A DNA stretch of 64,000 bases, from positions 1-64,000 of the forward strand of contig NZ_LNSB01000028.1 of assembly GCF_001468285.1 (NCBI RefSeq), given 5' to 3'. Shown here one piece after another: positions 14,949-25,558 of the stretch (position 1 is the first letter of the stretch; each line of letters starts with the position of its first letter). The notes under the pieces were generated by a model, which worked only from the letters and a program-made list of their open reading frames with translations, searched no databases and was not told the origin of the DNA. This DNA comes from Sphingopyxis sp. HIX (GTDB lineage Bacteria > Pseudomonadota > Alphaproteobacteria > Sphingomonadales > Sphingomonadaceae). Made by a program: the position numbers and the translations under genes.

Positions 14949-16118
14949 ATGGCCACAGCCTATATCGTAGACGCCGTCCGCACCGCCGGCGGCAAGCGCG
15001 GCGGCCGCCTCGCCGGCGTCCACCCCGTCGACCTTGGCGCCGCGGTGTTCGACGCGATCGCCGACCGCAACGACTTCGACACCAAGGCGATCGACGACGT
15101 CATCACCGGCTGCGTCAGCCAGGGCGGACAGCAGACGATGGACGTCGGCCGCAACGCGGTGCTCGCCTCGAAGCTGCCCGACTCGATCCCCGCAGTCACC
15201 ATCGACCGCCAGTGCGGTTCTTCGCAGCAGGCGATCCAGTTCGCCGCGCAGGCGGTGATGTCGGGCACGCAGGACATCGTCCTCGCCAGCGGCATCGAAA
15301 GCATGACGCGCGTGCCGATGGGCAGCGTCGCGACCCTGTTCATGAAGGAAGGGCTCGGCCATTATAAGTCCGAGCGGCTCGAGGAAAAATTCCCCGGCAT
15401 CATGTTCAGCCAGTTCGCCGGCGCCGAAATGATCGTCAAGAAGCACGGCCTGACCAAGGACGACCTCGACGCCTATGCGCTCGAAAGCCATCGCCGCGGC
15501 AAGGCCGCGACCGAGGCCGGCCACTTCAAGCGCGAGATCGTCGGGGTCGAGATCGACACGCCGGAAGGCCGCCAAGTCCATCTGGTCGACGAGGGCATCC
15601 GTTTCGACGCGACGCTCGAGGGCATTGCGGGCGTGAAGCTGCTTCAGGAAGGCGGTGCGATCACCGCGGCTTCGGCCAGCCAGATCTGCGACGGCGCGTC
15701 GGCCGCGCTCGTGGTGTCGGAGCAGGCGCTCAAGGATCACGGCCTGACCCCGCGCGCGCGTATCCACCATATCTCGGTGACCGCGGGCGACCCGGTGATC
15801 ATGCTCGAGGAGCCGCTGTTCGCGACCGAAAAGGCGCTGAAGCGTGCGGGCATGAAGATCGAGGATATCGACGCTTATGAGGTCAACGAGGCTTTCGCGC
15901 CGGTGCCGCTCGCCTGGCTCAAATATCTCGGCGCCGACCCGGCCCGGATCAACCAGCATGGCGGCGCGATCGCGCTCGGCCACCCGCTCGGCGCCAGCGG
16001 CACCAAGCTGATGGCGACCCTGCTCGGCGTGCTCGACGCGACGGGCGGCAAATACGGCCTCCAGACGATGTGCGAAGGCGGCGGCCAGGCCAACGTCACG
16101 ATCATCGAACGGCTTTGA
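14949..16118 (+). CDS. Acetyl-CoA C-acyltransferase (thiolase)
   Basis: A 389-residue thiolase. Nucleophile C89 is in DRQCGSSQQAIQFAAQ, the GHPLGASG His motif is near residue 340 and the second Cys, C375, is in MCEGGGQAN. It cleaves 3-ketoacyl-CoA with CoA to acetyl-CoA and a shortened acyl-CoA. It lies 27 bases after the acyl-CoA dehydrogenase, so it is in the same operon. The next gene follows after a 174-base hairpin-rich segment. Confidence 0.93.
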   Translation: MATAYIVDAVRTAGGKRGGRLAGVHPVDLGAAVFDAIADRNDFDTKAIDDVITGCVSQGGQQTMDVGRNAVLASKLPDSIPAVTIDRQCGSSQQAIQFAAQAVMSGTQDIVLASGIESMTRVPMGSVATLFMKEGLGHYKSERLEEKFPGIMFSQFAGAEMIVKKHGLTKDDLDAYALESHRRGKAATEAGHFKREIVGVEIDTPEGRQVHLVDEGIRFDATLEGIAGVKLLQEGGAITAASASQICDGASAALVVSEQALKDHGLTPRARIHHISVTAGDPVIMLEEPLFATEKALKRAGMKIEDIDAYEVNEAFAPVPLAWLKYLGADPARINQHGGAIALGHPLGASGTKLMATLLGVLDATGGKYGLQTMCEGGGQANVTIIERL

Positions 16119-16126
16119 TGAAATCT

Positions 16127-16275
16127 CCCTCCCGCTTGCGGGAGGGGTTGGGGGAGGGCCTGTTGGCTCGCGGTCCCCAACATGTCCCACCGGTGTTGGG
16201 TGGATCAGCCCCCGGCTGATCCAGGTCATCCCGGGGGGATGACCGACCCATCACCCCCTCCCCTAAAGGGGAGGG
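16127..16275. repeat. Cluster of nested hairpins (CCCTCCC-type repeats)
   Basis: Four to five perfect palindromes sit in tandem: CCCTCCCGC/GCGGGAGGG (16127-16146), GGATCAGCC/GGCTGATCC (16202-16222), GGTCATCCC/GGGATGACC (about 16225-16245) and CCCTCCCC/GGGGAGGG (16256-16275). It is an intergenic repeat inside an operon. Related CCCTCCCC hairpins occur at 39567-39691. Confidence 0.8.
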
Positions 16276-16292
16276 CTTAATCGGAGAGAAAA

Positions 16293-17075
<783 letters not shown>

Positions 17076-17076
17076 T

Positions 17077-17514
17077 ATGCCGAAACCGGAGAGCTGGCGG
17101 CTGAACGCCGTCAGCTACCCCGTCCACCTCGATCTGCAGACGCGGTTCCAGGACATGGACATCAACGGCCATCTCAACAATGTGGCCTTTGCGGCGCTGT
17201 TCGAAAGCGGCCGCGTGCTGCTCAACCGCGAAATCCGTCCCTGGGCCGAGCGGCCCGAGAACGAGCGCACGATGGTCGCCGCGGTCGAGATCAATTACCT
17301 CGCCGAGGGCAATTTCCCCGACCCGGTGCTGATCGCGACGGGCATCGGCCGCCTCGGCACGTCGAGCTGGACGATCGTCCAGGCGATGTTCCAGAACGGC
17401 CGCTGCATCGCGACCTGCGACACGGTGGTGGTGTGCCGCACCGACGGCGAAGCCAAACCGCTGCGCGCGGCGATGGTGACGGAGCTCGAAGCGAAGCTGG
17501 CGAAGCCGGCCTGA
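17077..17514 (+). CDS. Acyl-CoA thioesterase (4HBT hot-dog fold)
   Basis: A 145-residue hot-dog-fold protein. The family motif FQDMDINGHLNNVAFAALFESGR near residue 20 has the catalytic Asp (D24 or D26) and the conserved GHLNN. It hydrolyses acyl-CoA to the free acid and CoA. The ATG is one base after the SDR stop, so it is translated with the beta-oxidation operon and probably relieves CoA trapping. A longer in-frame start at 17050 would overlap the SDR gene and is less likely. Confidence 0.88.
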   Translation: MPKPESWRLNAVSYPVHLDLQTRFQDMDINGHLNNVAFAALFESGRVLLNREIRPWAERPENERTMVAAVEINYLAEGNFPDPVLIATGIGRLGTSSWTIVQAMFQNGRCIATCDTVVVCRTDGEAKPLRAAMVTELEAKLAKPA

Positions 17515-17602
17515 ACGGCCACGGCCCCGATGGGGCTTGCAATGAACGAAACTCCCGCGGAAATATCCGGCGGCATCGCGCGGATGCATGGGGAGAAATG
17601 CG

Positions 17603-18478
17603 ATGGCATCGCTGATCATATGTTGGGCGGCCGCCGTTCTCGCCGCGGCCCCGGCTGTGCCGGCGCCGCCCCCGGTCGCGTCGATTTCCCCAGCGGTCGA
17701 TACGCTGGCGGAGGCACGCCGCGTTTACGACATGGGCGGCGACCCGAAACTGGTCAACGACGCGGCGGGGCGTTTGCGGCACTATGAGCGTGCGCTCGCC
17801 ATTCTGGATACCGCGCCGGCCGACCTTTTGCTCGGCCGGCAATTCCGGATCGATCGTCTTTTCTATCGGACGTCCATCGCCATGCACCGGACCTATGCCG
17901 CCCCGGTCGAGGGACGCGCCGAACTCGATGCGCTGCTTCCCGAGCTGCGCGCCGCGCAAAGCGAGTTTCCGGACAGTGTCCAATTGTCGGGCGCCCTGTC
18001 ACAGATCCTGCGCTTTCAGACCGGCGTTGCGCTGCGCGACGAACAGTTCGGCCTGGCGGCCGGCCTCGCCCGCGAAGGCGTCGACCGCATGCGCGCGATC
18101 GTCGCCGCAGGGAATGGCGACGATTTCACCATAAGGTCGCTGGCGATCGACCTCGACAATCTGGCGCGGATCGAAGCGCGGCTGGGGCAGATCGACAGGT
18201 CGAACGAATTGGGTCTCGAAGCCCTGGGGCTGTTTCGCAAGCTCGCCGCGCGCCAGCCCGACTCGCGACCTGCGCAAGGCAGCCTGCTGATTTCGCTGGT
18301 CCGGCGCGCGGTCGACCTGGGCGAGCCCCATCTGCTCGACGAAGCGGCGACCGTCGGCGCCGAGATGGAGCGTCGGGGCCTGCTCGACGATCGCTATCGG
18401 TCGATAGTCGAGGATATGGACAATATCCGCGCCCAGGCAGAAAAAATGGCGGCGAGCCGGCGGCCGCGCGCCAGCTGA
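17603..18478 (+). CDS. Exported helical (TPR-like) protein of unknown function
   Basis: A 291-residue protein with a signal peptide (MASLIICWAAAVLAAAPAVPAPP). The rest is almost entirely helical, with repeated 30-40-residue blocks (e.g. HYERALAILDTAPADLLLGRQFRIDRLFYRTSIAMHR, and LAIDLDNLARIEARLGQIDRSNELGLEALGLFRKLAARQPDSRPAQGSLLISL) that look like degenerate tetratricopeptide repeats, including the 'LARIEARLGQ...ELGLEALGLFRKL' unit typical of serial TPR. A protein-binding periplasmic role is inferred. The start is set by the ggggaga at 17590-17596. It is not obviously related to the upstream thioesterase. Confidence 0.55.
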   Translation: MASLIICWAAAVLAAAPAVPAPPPVASISPAVDTLAEARRVYDMGGDPKLVNDAAGRLRHYERALAILDTAPADLLLGRQFRIDRLFYRTSIAMHRTYAAPVEGRAELDALLPELRAAQSEFPDSVQLSGALSQILRFQTGVALRDEQFGLAAGLAREGVDRMRAIVAAGNGDDFTIRSLAIDLDNLARIEARLGQIDRSNELGLEALGLFRKLAARQPDSRPAQGSLLISLVRRAVDLGEPHLLDEAATVGAEMERRGLLDDRYRSIVEDMDNIRAQAEKMAASRRPRAS

Positions 18479-18493
18479 CGCGGGAAGCCGGCG

Positions 18494-19156
18494 CTACAGC
18501 TTCCTTTCCGCATCGGGCACCGAGCGGATCAGGTCGCGCGCGAAGCCGATCAGGCCGATCTGGCGGCGGCGTTTCAGCCGCTCGGCGCGCAGGATCGCGC
18601 GGACCTCGTCGAAACAGCCTTCGACATGGTCGTTGATCAGCACATAGTCGTAGCCGTCCCAGTGGCTGATCTCGTTCGCGGCGCGCTCCATGCGTGCGGC
18701 GATCACCTCGTCGCTGTCGGTCTTGCGCGCGCGCAGCCGCCGTTCGAGTTCCTCCATCGTCGGCGGCAGCACGAAGACGCGCACCACGTCGGGACCCGCC
18801 TCCTGGTAGAGCTGCTGCGCGCCCTGCCAATCGATGTCGAACAGCACGTCCTTGCCCGCGGCGAGCAGCGCCTCGACCGGCGCGCGCGGGGTGCCGTAGC
18901 GGTGGCCGAAGACATGCGCCCATTCGAGGAACGCGCCGTCGGCGGCCATCTTCTTGAAGGTCTCGGTATCGACGAAATGATAGTGGACGCCGTCCTCCTC
19001 GCCGGGACGCGGCGGGCGCGTGGTGGCCGAGATCGACAGCGCGATATCCTTGTCGGCCTCGAGCATCATGCGCGAGATGGTGGTCTTGCCCGCGCCCGAG
19101 GGCGAGGAGAGAACGAACAACACGCCGCGGCGGTTGAGGTGGACGCTTTCAGCCAT
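18494..19156 (-). CDS. gmk: Guanylate kinase
   Basis: A 220-residue enzyme that phosphorylates GMP to GDP with ATP in the cytoplasm. The P-loop SPSGAGKT is at residues 18-25, the GMP-binding 'SATTRPPRPGEEDGVHYHFV' follows near 43, and HRYGTPRAPV near 84 is canonical. The size is normal for bacterial Gmk. It stands alone, convergent with the TPR-like gene and divergent from a DUF2585 gene. Confidence 0.97.
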   Translation of the reverse strand: MAESVHLNRRGVLFVLSSPSGAGKTTISRMMLEADKDIALSISATTRPPRPGEEDGVHYHFVDTETFKKMAADGAFLEWAHVFGHRYGTPRAPVEALLAAGKDVLFDIDWQGAQQLYQEAGPDVVRVFVLPPTMEELERRLRARKTDSDEVIAARMERAANEISHWDGYDYVLINDHVEGCFDEVRAILRAERLKRRRQIGLIGFARDLIRSVPDAERKL

Positions 19157-19201
19157 GGGCGCTAATTGCGCGGAGACACGCGGCGGTCAAGGGGGAGGCA
19201 T

Positions 19202-19765
19202 ATGGCGGGAATATCGCGGACGGGCTGGCTGGTGGTGGCAACGCTGGTCGCGCTGCTCGCCGCGATCCTCTTCGCGATGGAGCGCCCGCCGATCTGCCCG
19301 TGCGGCACGGTCAGCCTGTGGCACGGGACGGTGCAGTCGAACCAGAACAGCCAGCAGATTTCGGACTGGTACAGTTTCAGCCACGTCATCCACGGCTTCA
19401 TCTTCTATGGCCTGCTGCGCTGGATCATGCCCGAACGGCCGCTCTGGGTGCCGCTTGCCATCGCGATCGGGATCGAGGGCGCTTGGGAAATCCTCGAAAA
19501 TTCGCCGGTGATCATCGACCGCTACCGCGAGGTCACCATGGCCTTCGGCTATTCGGGCGATTCGATCCTCAATTCGGTGAGCGACACCCTGTTCATGATC
19601 GGCGGCTTCCTCACGGCGAGCCGGATGCGCTGGTGGATCACCGTGGCGCTCGCGATCGCCTTCGAATTGTTCACGCTGTGGACGATCCGCGACAATCTGA
19701 CGCTCAACGTCCTGATGCTCGTGTCGCCGATCGAGGCGGTAAAGGAGTGGCAGGCGGGCGGCTAG
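19202..19765 (+). CDS. DUF2585 (UPF0314-like) inner-membrane protein
   Basis: A 187-residue protein with five or so membrane segments (about 8-24, 60-75, 85-100, 120-140 and 148-165). Diagnostic blocks are CPCGTVSLWHG, NSQQISDWYSFSHVIHGFIFY and EGAWEILENSPVIIDRYREVT, as in the UPF0314/DUF2585 family of alphaproteobacterial membrane proteins of unknown function. The ATG at 19202 follows GGGGGAGG with good spacing, so the upstream in-frame start at 19166 is not used. The stop overlaps the end of the convergent DUF1801 gene. Confidence 0.82.
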   Translation: MAGISRTGWLVVATLVALLAAILFAMERPPICPCGTVSLWHGTVQSNQNSQQISDWYSFSHVIHGFIFYGLLRWIMPERPLWVPLAIAIGIEGAWEILENSPVIIDRYREVTMAFGYSGDSILNSVSDTLFMIGGFLTASRMRWWITVALAIAFELFTLWTIRDNLTLNVLMLVSPIEAVKEWQAGG

Positions 19766-20118
19766 AGCCCCAGTTCGCGGCGCGAAGCCAGCGCCAGTTT
19801 CGCGACCAGGTCGCCCGGGATCGGCCGGTTCGCCGCAAATGTGACACCGGTCTTGGTGGCCTTGAGTTTCAGCGCGGCAATCTCGTCGGCATGCGCGGCA
19901 ATGGCGCCCGGATCGAGGTATAGGCCGCATTGCCTGGCGAAAGCGGCATAGCCCGCAATCGTCTTCCCCGCGATCTCGAACCCGGGCATTTCATATTTCA
20001 TGACCTCTTCGGCATCGGGCAGCGCCCCCGCCAATTGCTTGCGCAAATTCGCCAGTACCGCACGAAACGGCTCGGGCGCCGCGGCGATATAGGCGTCGTG
20101 GCCAGCCGCCTTCGTCAT
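19762..20118 (-). CDS. DUF1801 (iron-chaperone YdhG-like) protein
   Basis: A 118-residue protein. It has the DUF1801/SufE-like 'cytoplasmic iron chaperone' layout: FRAVLANLRKQLAGALPDAEEVMKYEMPGFEIAGKTIAGYAAFARQCGLYLDPGAI, in which the 'PDAEE...Y.MP.F...GK.I.GFAAFK.H.GLYP' pattern is clear, and the tail carries FAANRPIPGDLVAKL. No function is established for this branch. The start at 20118 is the first plausible ATG. It is convergent with the DUF2585 gene. Confidence 0.78.
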   Translation of the reverse strand: MTKAAGHDAYIAAAPEPFRAVLANLRKQLAGALPDAEEVMKYEMPGFEIAGKTIAGYAAFARQCGLYLDPGAIAAHADEIAALKLKATKTGVTFAANRPIPGDLVAKLALASRRELGL

Positions 20119-20131
20119 CCCGGCGCGAAAC

Positions 20132-20503
20132 TCAGTGGATCGCCGGCCGCTTGCCGTCGGCGCCCAGCGGAATCGCCGGCGGCAAGGCGTCGCCGATGGT
20201 TTCGCCGTCGGTCGGCGGGGTGTCCGACACACCCGCATAGGGATCGACCACGCCGGCATTGGCGAGCTCCGCATCGGCCTTATGCGCATCCTCGGCCGCC
20301 TTGCGCGCGGCGGCGCGTTCGGCCCACTTCTTGGTGAGATAACCCGCCGCGCCCCACGCCGCGATCGCGGCATAGCGCTGCGGGAACAGGCGCCGCGCGG
20401 CAAAAAGCGTCGCCGCGCCGATCACCGCGCCTGCGACGGGGTGGCCGCCCTTTTCCTTACCGATGGCGCTGCCGAGAACGCCGCCAACGATCCTGCCGAT
20501 CAT
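20132..20503 (-). CDS. Small hydrophobic protein with glycine-zipper start
   Basis: A 123-residue protein. The N-terminal half has one or two hydrophobic, Gly-spaced segments (MIGRIVGGVLGSAIG and GAVIGAATLFAARRLFP, then AAIAAWGAAGYLTKKW), and the C-terminal half is acidic and Pro-rich. No known domain was recognised. The ATG at 20503 is better spaced from AAGGAG than the ATG at 20509. Downstream is the DUF1801 gene on the same strand, with a 13-base gap, and upstream is fumC. Confidence 0.5.
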   Translation of the reverse strand: MIGRIVGGVLGSAIGKEKGGHPVAGAVIGAATLFAARRLFPQRYAAIAAWGAAGYLTKKWAERAAARKAAEDAHKADAELANAGVVDPYAGVSDTPPTDGETIGDALPPAIPLGADGKRPAIH

Positions 20504-20524
20504 GCCCATCTCTCCTTCCTCCCA

Positions 20525-21940
20525 TCAATTCCCAGAGGAGGCGGTCGGTTCCGGCCCCAGCATCGCGCGCGGATCGACGACGCGGTCGAAGGTCGCCGCG
20601 TCGACATAACCGAGTTCCAGCGCCGCCTCGCGCAGGGTCGACCCCGTCTCATGCGCGTGCTTCGCGATCTTCGCGGCCTTGTCGTAACCGATCTCGGGCG
20701 CGAGCGCGGTGACGAGCATCAGCGAACGCTGCATCAACTCGTCGATCCGCGCGCGATTGGGTTCGAGCCCGCGCACGCAATGTTCGGTAAACCCCGCCAT
20801 GCCGATGGCGAGCAATTCGATCGAGCGCAGCACATTGCTGCCGATCAGCGGCTTGAAGACGTTGAGCTCGAGATGCCCCTGCAAGCCCCCGACGGTCACC
20901 GCCTGGTGATTGCCGATCACCTGCGCCGCGACCATCGTCAGCATCTCGCACTGGGTCGGGTTGACCTTGCCCGGCATGATCGAGCTGCCCGGCTCGTTCG
21001 CGGGCAGGTCGAGCTCGCCCAGCCCCGCGCGCGGGCCCGAGCCCAAGAGGCGGATGTCGTTGGCAATCTTGGTCAGCGCGACGGCGAGGGTGTTCAGCGC
21101 GCCCGAGAAGAAGACGAGCCCGTCGTTCGACGCCAGTGCCTCGAACTTGTTGCGCGCCGGCTCGAAGGCGATGCCGGTGCCGCGCGACAGCTCGGCGGCC
21201 ATCGCGGCGTCGAAGCCCGTGGGGGCATTGAGCCCGGTGCCGACCGCGGTGCCGCCCTGCGCGAGCTTGGCGATATTGTGCGCGAGCGTGCCCTCGATGC
21301 GCGCGCGGCACGCGATCAATTGCGCGACATAGCCCGAAAATTCCTGCCCGAGGGTCAGCGGGGTCGCGTCCTGCAAATGGGTGCGGCCGATCTTGACGAT
21401 ATCGCCCCATGCCTCGGCCTTGGCGATCAAAGCGTCGGTGAGCACCGCCAGCGCGGGCAGCAGCCGCGCATTCGTCTCGACCGCCACCGCGACATGGAGC
21501 GCGGTCGGGAAGCTGTCGTTCGACGATTGGCCCATGTTGACATGGTCGTTGGGGTGCACGGGGGACTTGCCGCCGCGTTTTCCGGTCAACGCGTCATTGG
21601 CGATCCCCGCGATCACCTCATTGGCGTTCATGTTCGACTGGGTGCCGCTCCCCGTCTGCCAGATGGCGAGCGGGAATTGATCGTCATGGTCGCCCGCGAT
21701 CACGGCATCGGCCGCGGCGACGATCGCATCGGCGAGCGCGCCGTCGAGGCCGTGGCCGCGGTTGACCTCGGCCCCCGCGCGCTTGATCCGCGCCAGCGCA
21801 TGGACGATCGGCAGCGGCATCTTTTCGTGCGCCGGGAAAGCGAAATTATGCCGGCTGCGCTCGGTCTGCGCGCCCCAATAGGCGTCGGCCGGCACGTCGA
21901 TTTCGCCGATGCTGTCGCTCTCGATCCGGGTTGCGGTCAT
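20525..21940 (-). CDS. fumC: Class II fumarate hydratase
   Basis: A 471-residue homotetrameric fumarase converting fumarate to L-malate in the TCA cycle. The landmarks are [16 protein letters not shown] near 101, [13 protein letters not shown] near 140, [10 protein letters not shown] near 238 and the fumarase/aspartase signature [13 protein letters not shown] near 319. The ATG at 21940 overlaps the stop of an upstream small membrane-protein gene by four bases. This enzyme type is oxygen-stable and iron-free. Confidence 0.96.
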   Translation of the reverse strand: MTATRIESDSIGEIDVPADAYWGAQTERSRHNFAFPAHEKMPLPIVHALARIKRAGAEVNRGHGLDGALADAIVAAADAVIAGDHDDQFPLAIWQTGSGTQSNMNANEVIAGIANDALTGKRGGKSPVHPNDHVNMGQSSNDSFPTALHVAVAVETNARLLPALAVLTDALIAKAEAWGDIVKIGRTHLQDATPLTLGQEFSGYVAQLIACRARIEGTLAHNIAKLAQGGTAVGTGLNAPTGFDAAMAAELSRGTGIAFEPARNKFEALASNDGLVFFSGALNTLAVALTKIANDIRLLGSGPRAGLGELDLPANEPGSSIMPGKVNPTQCEMLTMVAAQVIGNHQAVTVGGLQGHLELNVFKPLIGSNVLRSIELLAIGMAGFTEHCVRGLEPNRARIDELMQRSLMLVTALAPEIGYDKAAKIAKHAHETGSTLREAALELGYVDAATFDRVVDPRAMLGPEPTASSGN

Positions 21941-22248
21941 CCGATCATCATCCTCGTCGCGAGCACCGCGCTCGCCCAGGTCATCGATACCAGCGCGAGC
22001 ATCTGCCAATAGCCGGTGTCGCCAATGCGCTTCCGCGCCCAGCCCGCGGCGAGCCAGACGAGCAGCAGCGCCGGGGTCAGCACCAGCAGCGAGAAGCGCA
22101 GCAGCCCGTCGGCGATCTGGTTGCGCACGCCGCCGCTCTCGAACAAGGCATAGCCCTCGACCCCCCACCAGAAGGCGGCGGTCAGCACCACCATCCCGGC
22201 GAGCGCCCAATATTGCCAGAAACGCGAAGGGGGCCATGGCGGAGCCAC
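21937..22248 (-). CDS. Small membrane protein coupled to fumC
   Basis: A 103-residue protein with three predicted membrane helices (about 13-30, 47-68 and 80-98) and a Trp-rich N-terminus ([12 protein letters not shown]). It has no recognised family. Its stop and the fumC start share ATGA, and its own start lies five bases after the sspB stop, so sspB, this gene and fumC form a single short operon. Confidence 0.55.
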   Translation of the reverse strand: MAPPWPPSRFWQYWALAGMVVLTAAFWWGVEGYALFESGGVRNQIADGLLRFSLLVLTPALLLVWLAAGWARKRIGDTGYWQMLALVSMTWASAVLATRMMIG

Positions 22249-22252
22249 GGCG

Positions 22253-22732
22253 CTATCTCTTCTTGCCGAAATCCACGGTCACGACGTTCGAGCCGTCGTC
22301 GCTGCCGACCGCGGGGCGGTCGTTGTCGGCCTCGTCGTGCGGCTCGGGATCGGCGCCGTCGTCGCTGACCTGGAACTGCAGCCCGAAATCGACCGAAGGA
22401 TCGACGAAGGCGGTGATCGCCGCATAGGGGATCACCAGCACCGACGGCGTCTGGTTGAACGACAGGCCGACCGAAAAATGATCCTTTTCGACCGTCAGGT
22501 CCCAGAAGCGGTTCTGGAGCACGATCGTCATTTCGTCGGGGAATTTGGCGATCAGATGCGCGGGGATATCGACCCCCGCGGCCTGCGTCTTGAAGGTGAT
22601 GTAGAAATGATGCTCGCCGGGCAGGCTGTCCGACCCCTCGACCTGGCGCAGCACGCGGCCGACCACGGCGCGCAGCGCGTCCTGCACGATTTCGTCATAG
22701 GGAATCAGGCTGTCGCGGACATCGTCACTCAT
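22253..22732 (-). CDS. sspB: ClpXP adaptor SspB (alphaproteobacterial type)
   Basis: A 159-residue protein. The substrate-binding domain (about residues 5-120) includes IPYDEIVQDALRAVVGRVL, HHFYITFKTQAAGVDIPAHLIAKFPDEMTIVLQNRFWDLTV and FSVGLSFNQTPSVLVIPYAAITAFVDPSV, which match SspB-alpha. The acidic linker and C-terminal VTVDFGKKR is the short peptide that docks on ClpX. It delivers ssrA-tagged and other substrates to ClpXP. The start at 22732 was chosen because the extra residues upstream lack conservation. It heads the small operon with the membrane protein and fumC. Confidence 0.9.
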   Translation of the reverse strand: MSDDVRDSLIPYDEIVQDALRAVVGRVLRQVEGSDSLPGEHHFYITFKTQAAGVDIPAHLIAKFPDEMTIVLQNRFWDLTVEKDHFSVGLSFNQTPSVLVIPYAAITAFVDPSVDFGLQFQVSDDGADPEPHDEADNDRPAVGSDDGSNVVTVDFGKKR

Positions 22733-22819
22733 GGGCGAGGGGGATGAACGGACGGCGCGCACCGGTCAAGGGGGGAGAGTCGCCTTGCAACGCGAAAAAT
22801 AGCCTCTATGGCGTGCGCC

Positions 22820-23407
22820 ATGCGAACCGCCACCGTCCAGCGCACGACCAAGGAAACGGATATCGCGATTGCCGTCAATCTCGACGGGACCGGCGATTAT
22901 TCGGTGTCCACCGGCATCGGTTTCCTCGACCATATGGTCGAGCAATTGTCGCGCCACTCGCTGATCGACATCTCGATGCAGGTGAAGGGCGACCTCCACA
23001 TCGACCAACATCACACGGTCGAGGATTCGGCGCTCGCGCTCGGCGAAGCGGTGCTGAAGGCGCTCGGCGACAAGCGCGGCATCGCGCGCTACGGCGAGGC
23101 GCATGCGCCGATGGACGAGACGCTGACGCGCTGCGTGCTCGACATTTCGGGGCGCCCGCACTGCGTCTATAGATCCAGCTTCTCGCAGCCGCGGCTTGGC
23201 GAGATGGACACCGAGATGTTCCCGCACTGGTTCCACAGCTTTGCGCAGACCGCGGGCATCACGCTGCACATTGAGATGCTCTACGGCGAGAACAACCATC
23301 ACATCGCCGAGAGCATGTATAAGGCATTGGCAAGGGCGCTGCGCCAGGCGGTCGCGATCGACCCGCGCAAGGGCGACACGATCCCCAGCACCAAGGGTGT
23401 GCTCTAG
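22820..23407 (+). CDS. hisB: Imidazoleglycerol-phosphate dehydratase
   Basis: A 195-residue enzyme catalysing the sixth step of histidine synthesis, a Mn2+-dependent dehydration of IGP. The metal-binding His clusters are visible in [29 protein letters not shown] and [19 protein letters not shown], and [13 protein letters not shown] is canonical. An earlier ATG at 22808 is in frame. Neither start has a convincing Shine-Dalgarno sequence, so leaderless or weak initiation is possible. It begins the hisB-hisH-hisA-hisF block. Confidence 0.95.
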   Translation: MRTATVQRTTKETDIAIAVNLDGTGDYSVSTGIGFLDHMVEQLSRHSLIDISMQVKGDLHIDQHHTVEDSALALGEAVLKALGDKRGIARYGEAHAPMDETLTRCVLDISGRPHCVYRSSFSQPRLGEMDTEMFPHWFHSFAQTAGITLHIEMLYGENNHHIAESMYKALARALRQAVAIDPRKGDTIPSTKGVL

Positions 23408-23416
23408 GAGCCGACC

Positions 23417-24012
23417 ATGAGCGTCATTGCCCTGATCGACTATGGCGCGGGCAATCTTCGCTCGGTGCACAATGCGCTCGTCGCGGCGGGCGCGCAGGAC
23501 GTCGCCGTCACTGCCGATCCCGACGTCGTCGCAAAAGCCGACCGCATCGTACTGCCCGGCGTCGGCGCCTTTGCCGCGTGCATGAACGGGCTGTCGGCGA
23601 TCGACGGGCTGGTGGACGCCATGGAACGGCGCGTGCGCGGCGAGGGCGCGCCCTTCCTCGGCATCTGCGTCGGCATGCAATTGCTCGCCGATGCGGGCGA
23701 GGAGCATGGCACGCACCAAGGGCTCGGCTGGATCGGCGGCACGGTGCGCGCCTTCGACCCGGCGCCCGGCCTCCGCATCCCGCACATGGGCTGGAACGAC
23801 GTGACCCCCACAGGCGACCATGCGGTGATCGCTTCGGGCGAGGCCTATTTCCTGCACGGCTATCATTTCGCCGAAACGGCCGACGTCGCGGCGACGAGCG
23901 ACCATGGCGGTCCCTTCGTGGCGGCGGTCGCAAGGGACAATATCGTCGGCGTGCAATATCATCCCGAAAAGAGCCAGGCCTATGGCCTCGCGACGCTTGA
24001 AAGGTTCCTCAA

Positions 24013-24025
<13 letters not shown>
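23417..24025 (+). CDS. hisH: Imidazole glycerol phosphate synthase, glutaminase subunit
   Basis: A 202-residue class-I glutamine amidotransferase. Catalytic C84 is in [11 protein letters not shown], and H182 with E184 are in [10 protein letters not shown]. It supplies ammonia to HisF, forming IGP and AICAR from PRFAR. It lies 9 bases after hisB and overlaps hisA by 13 bases, implying tight co-translation. Confidence 0.95.
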
Positions 24026-24743
<718 letters not shown>

Positions 24744-24747
<4 letters not shown>

Positions 24748-25508
24748 CCGTCCGCGTTCGCGTCATCCCCTGCCTCGACGTCGCCGACGGGCGCGTCGTC
24801 AAGGGCGTCAATTTCGTCGACCTGCGCGATGCGGGCGACCCGGTCGAGGCCGCGCGCGCCTATGATGCCGCGGGCGCCGACGAGCTCTGCTTCCTCGACA
24901 TCAGCGCGACGCACCAGGACCGCGGCACTTTGCTCGACATGGTCGGGCGCACCGCTGAAGTCTGCTTCATGCCGCTCACCGTCGGCGGCGGGGTGCGCAG
25001 CGCCGAGGATGCGCGCGCGCTGCTGCTCGCGGGTGCCGACAAGGTCGCGGTGAACAGCGCCGCGGTTGCGCGCCCCGAACTCGTGGCCGACATCGCCGAC
25101 CGCTTCGGCAGCCAGTGCGCGGTGGGCAGCATCGATGCCCGGCGGGTTGCGGAAGGCCGCTGGGAAATCTTCACCCACGGCGGGCGCAAGCCGACCGGCA
25201 TCGACGCGCTCGAGCACGCCGTCCGCCTCGCCGACCTCGGCGCGGGCGAATTGCTCGTCACCTCGATGGACCGCGACGGCACCAAGGACGGCTACGACCT
25301 CGCCCTCACCCGCGCGATCGCCGATGCGGTCGCCGTCCCCGTCATCGCCTCGGGCGGCGTCGGCAATCTCGACCATCTCGTCGCCGGCGTGGTCGAAGGC
25401 GGCGCGAGCGCGGTGCTCGCGGCGAGCATCTTCCACTTCGGCGAAGCGACGATCGCCGACGCCCATGCGCGCCTCGCCGCCGCCGGATTGCCGGTGCGCG
25501 CGCATTAA
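24744..25508 (+). CDS. hisF: Imidazole glycerol phosphate synthase, cyclase subunit
   Basis: A 254-residue barrel that uses the HisH ammonia to form IGP. D12 is in [18 protein letters not shown], and [14 protein letters not shown] and [16 protein letters not shown] complete the active site. It overlaps hisA by 4 bases. The next gene is unrelated to histidine. In this window hisE lies about 6.1 kb further on. Confidence 0.96.
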
Positions 25509-25558
25509 TCGACCCGCGGGGGGTGGCGCGGCGGGAATCGCCCTGCAATAGAAGGCCG

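Noticed and set aside
13974..16229. A 751-residue frame antisense to the acyl-CoA dehydrogenase and thiolase
   Set aside because: Spans two complete genes of the opposite strand and has no recognisable domain.
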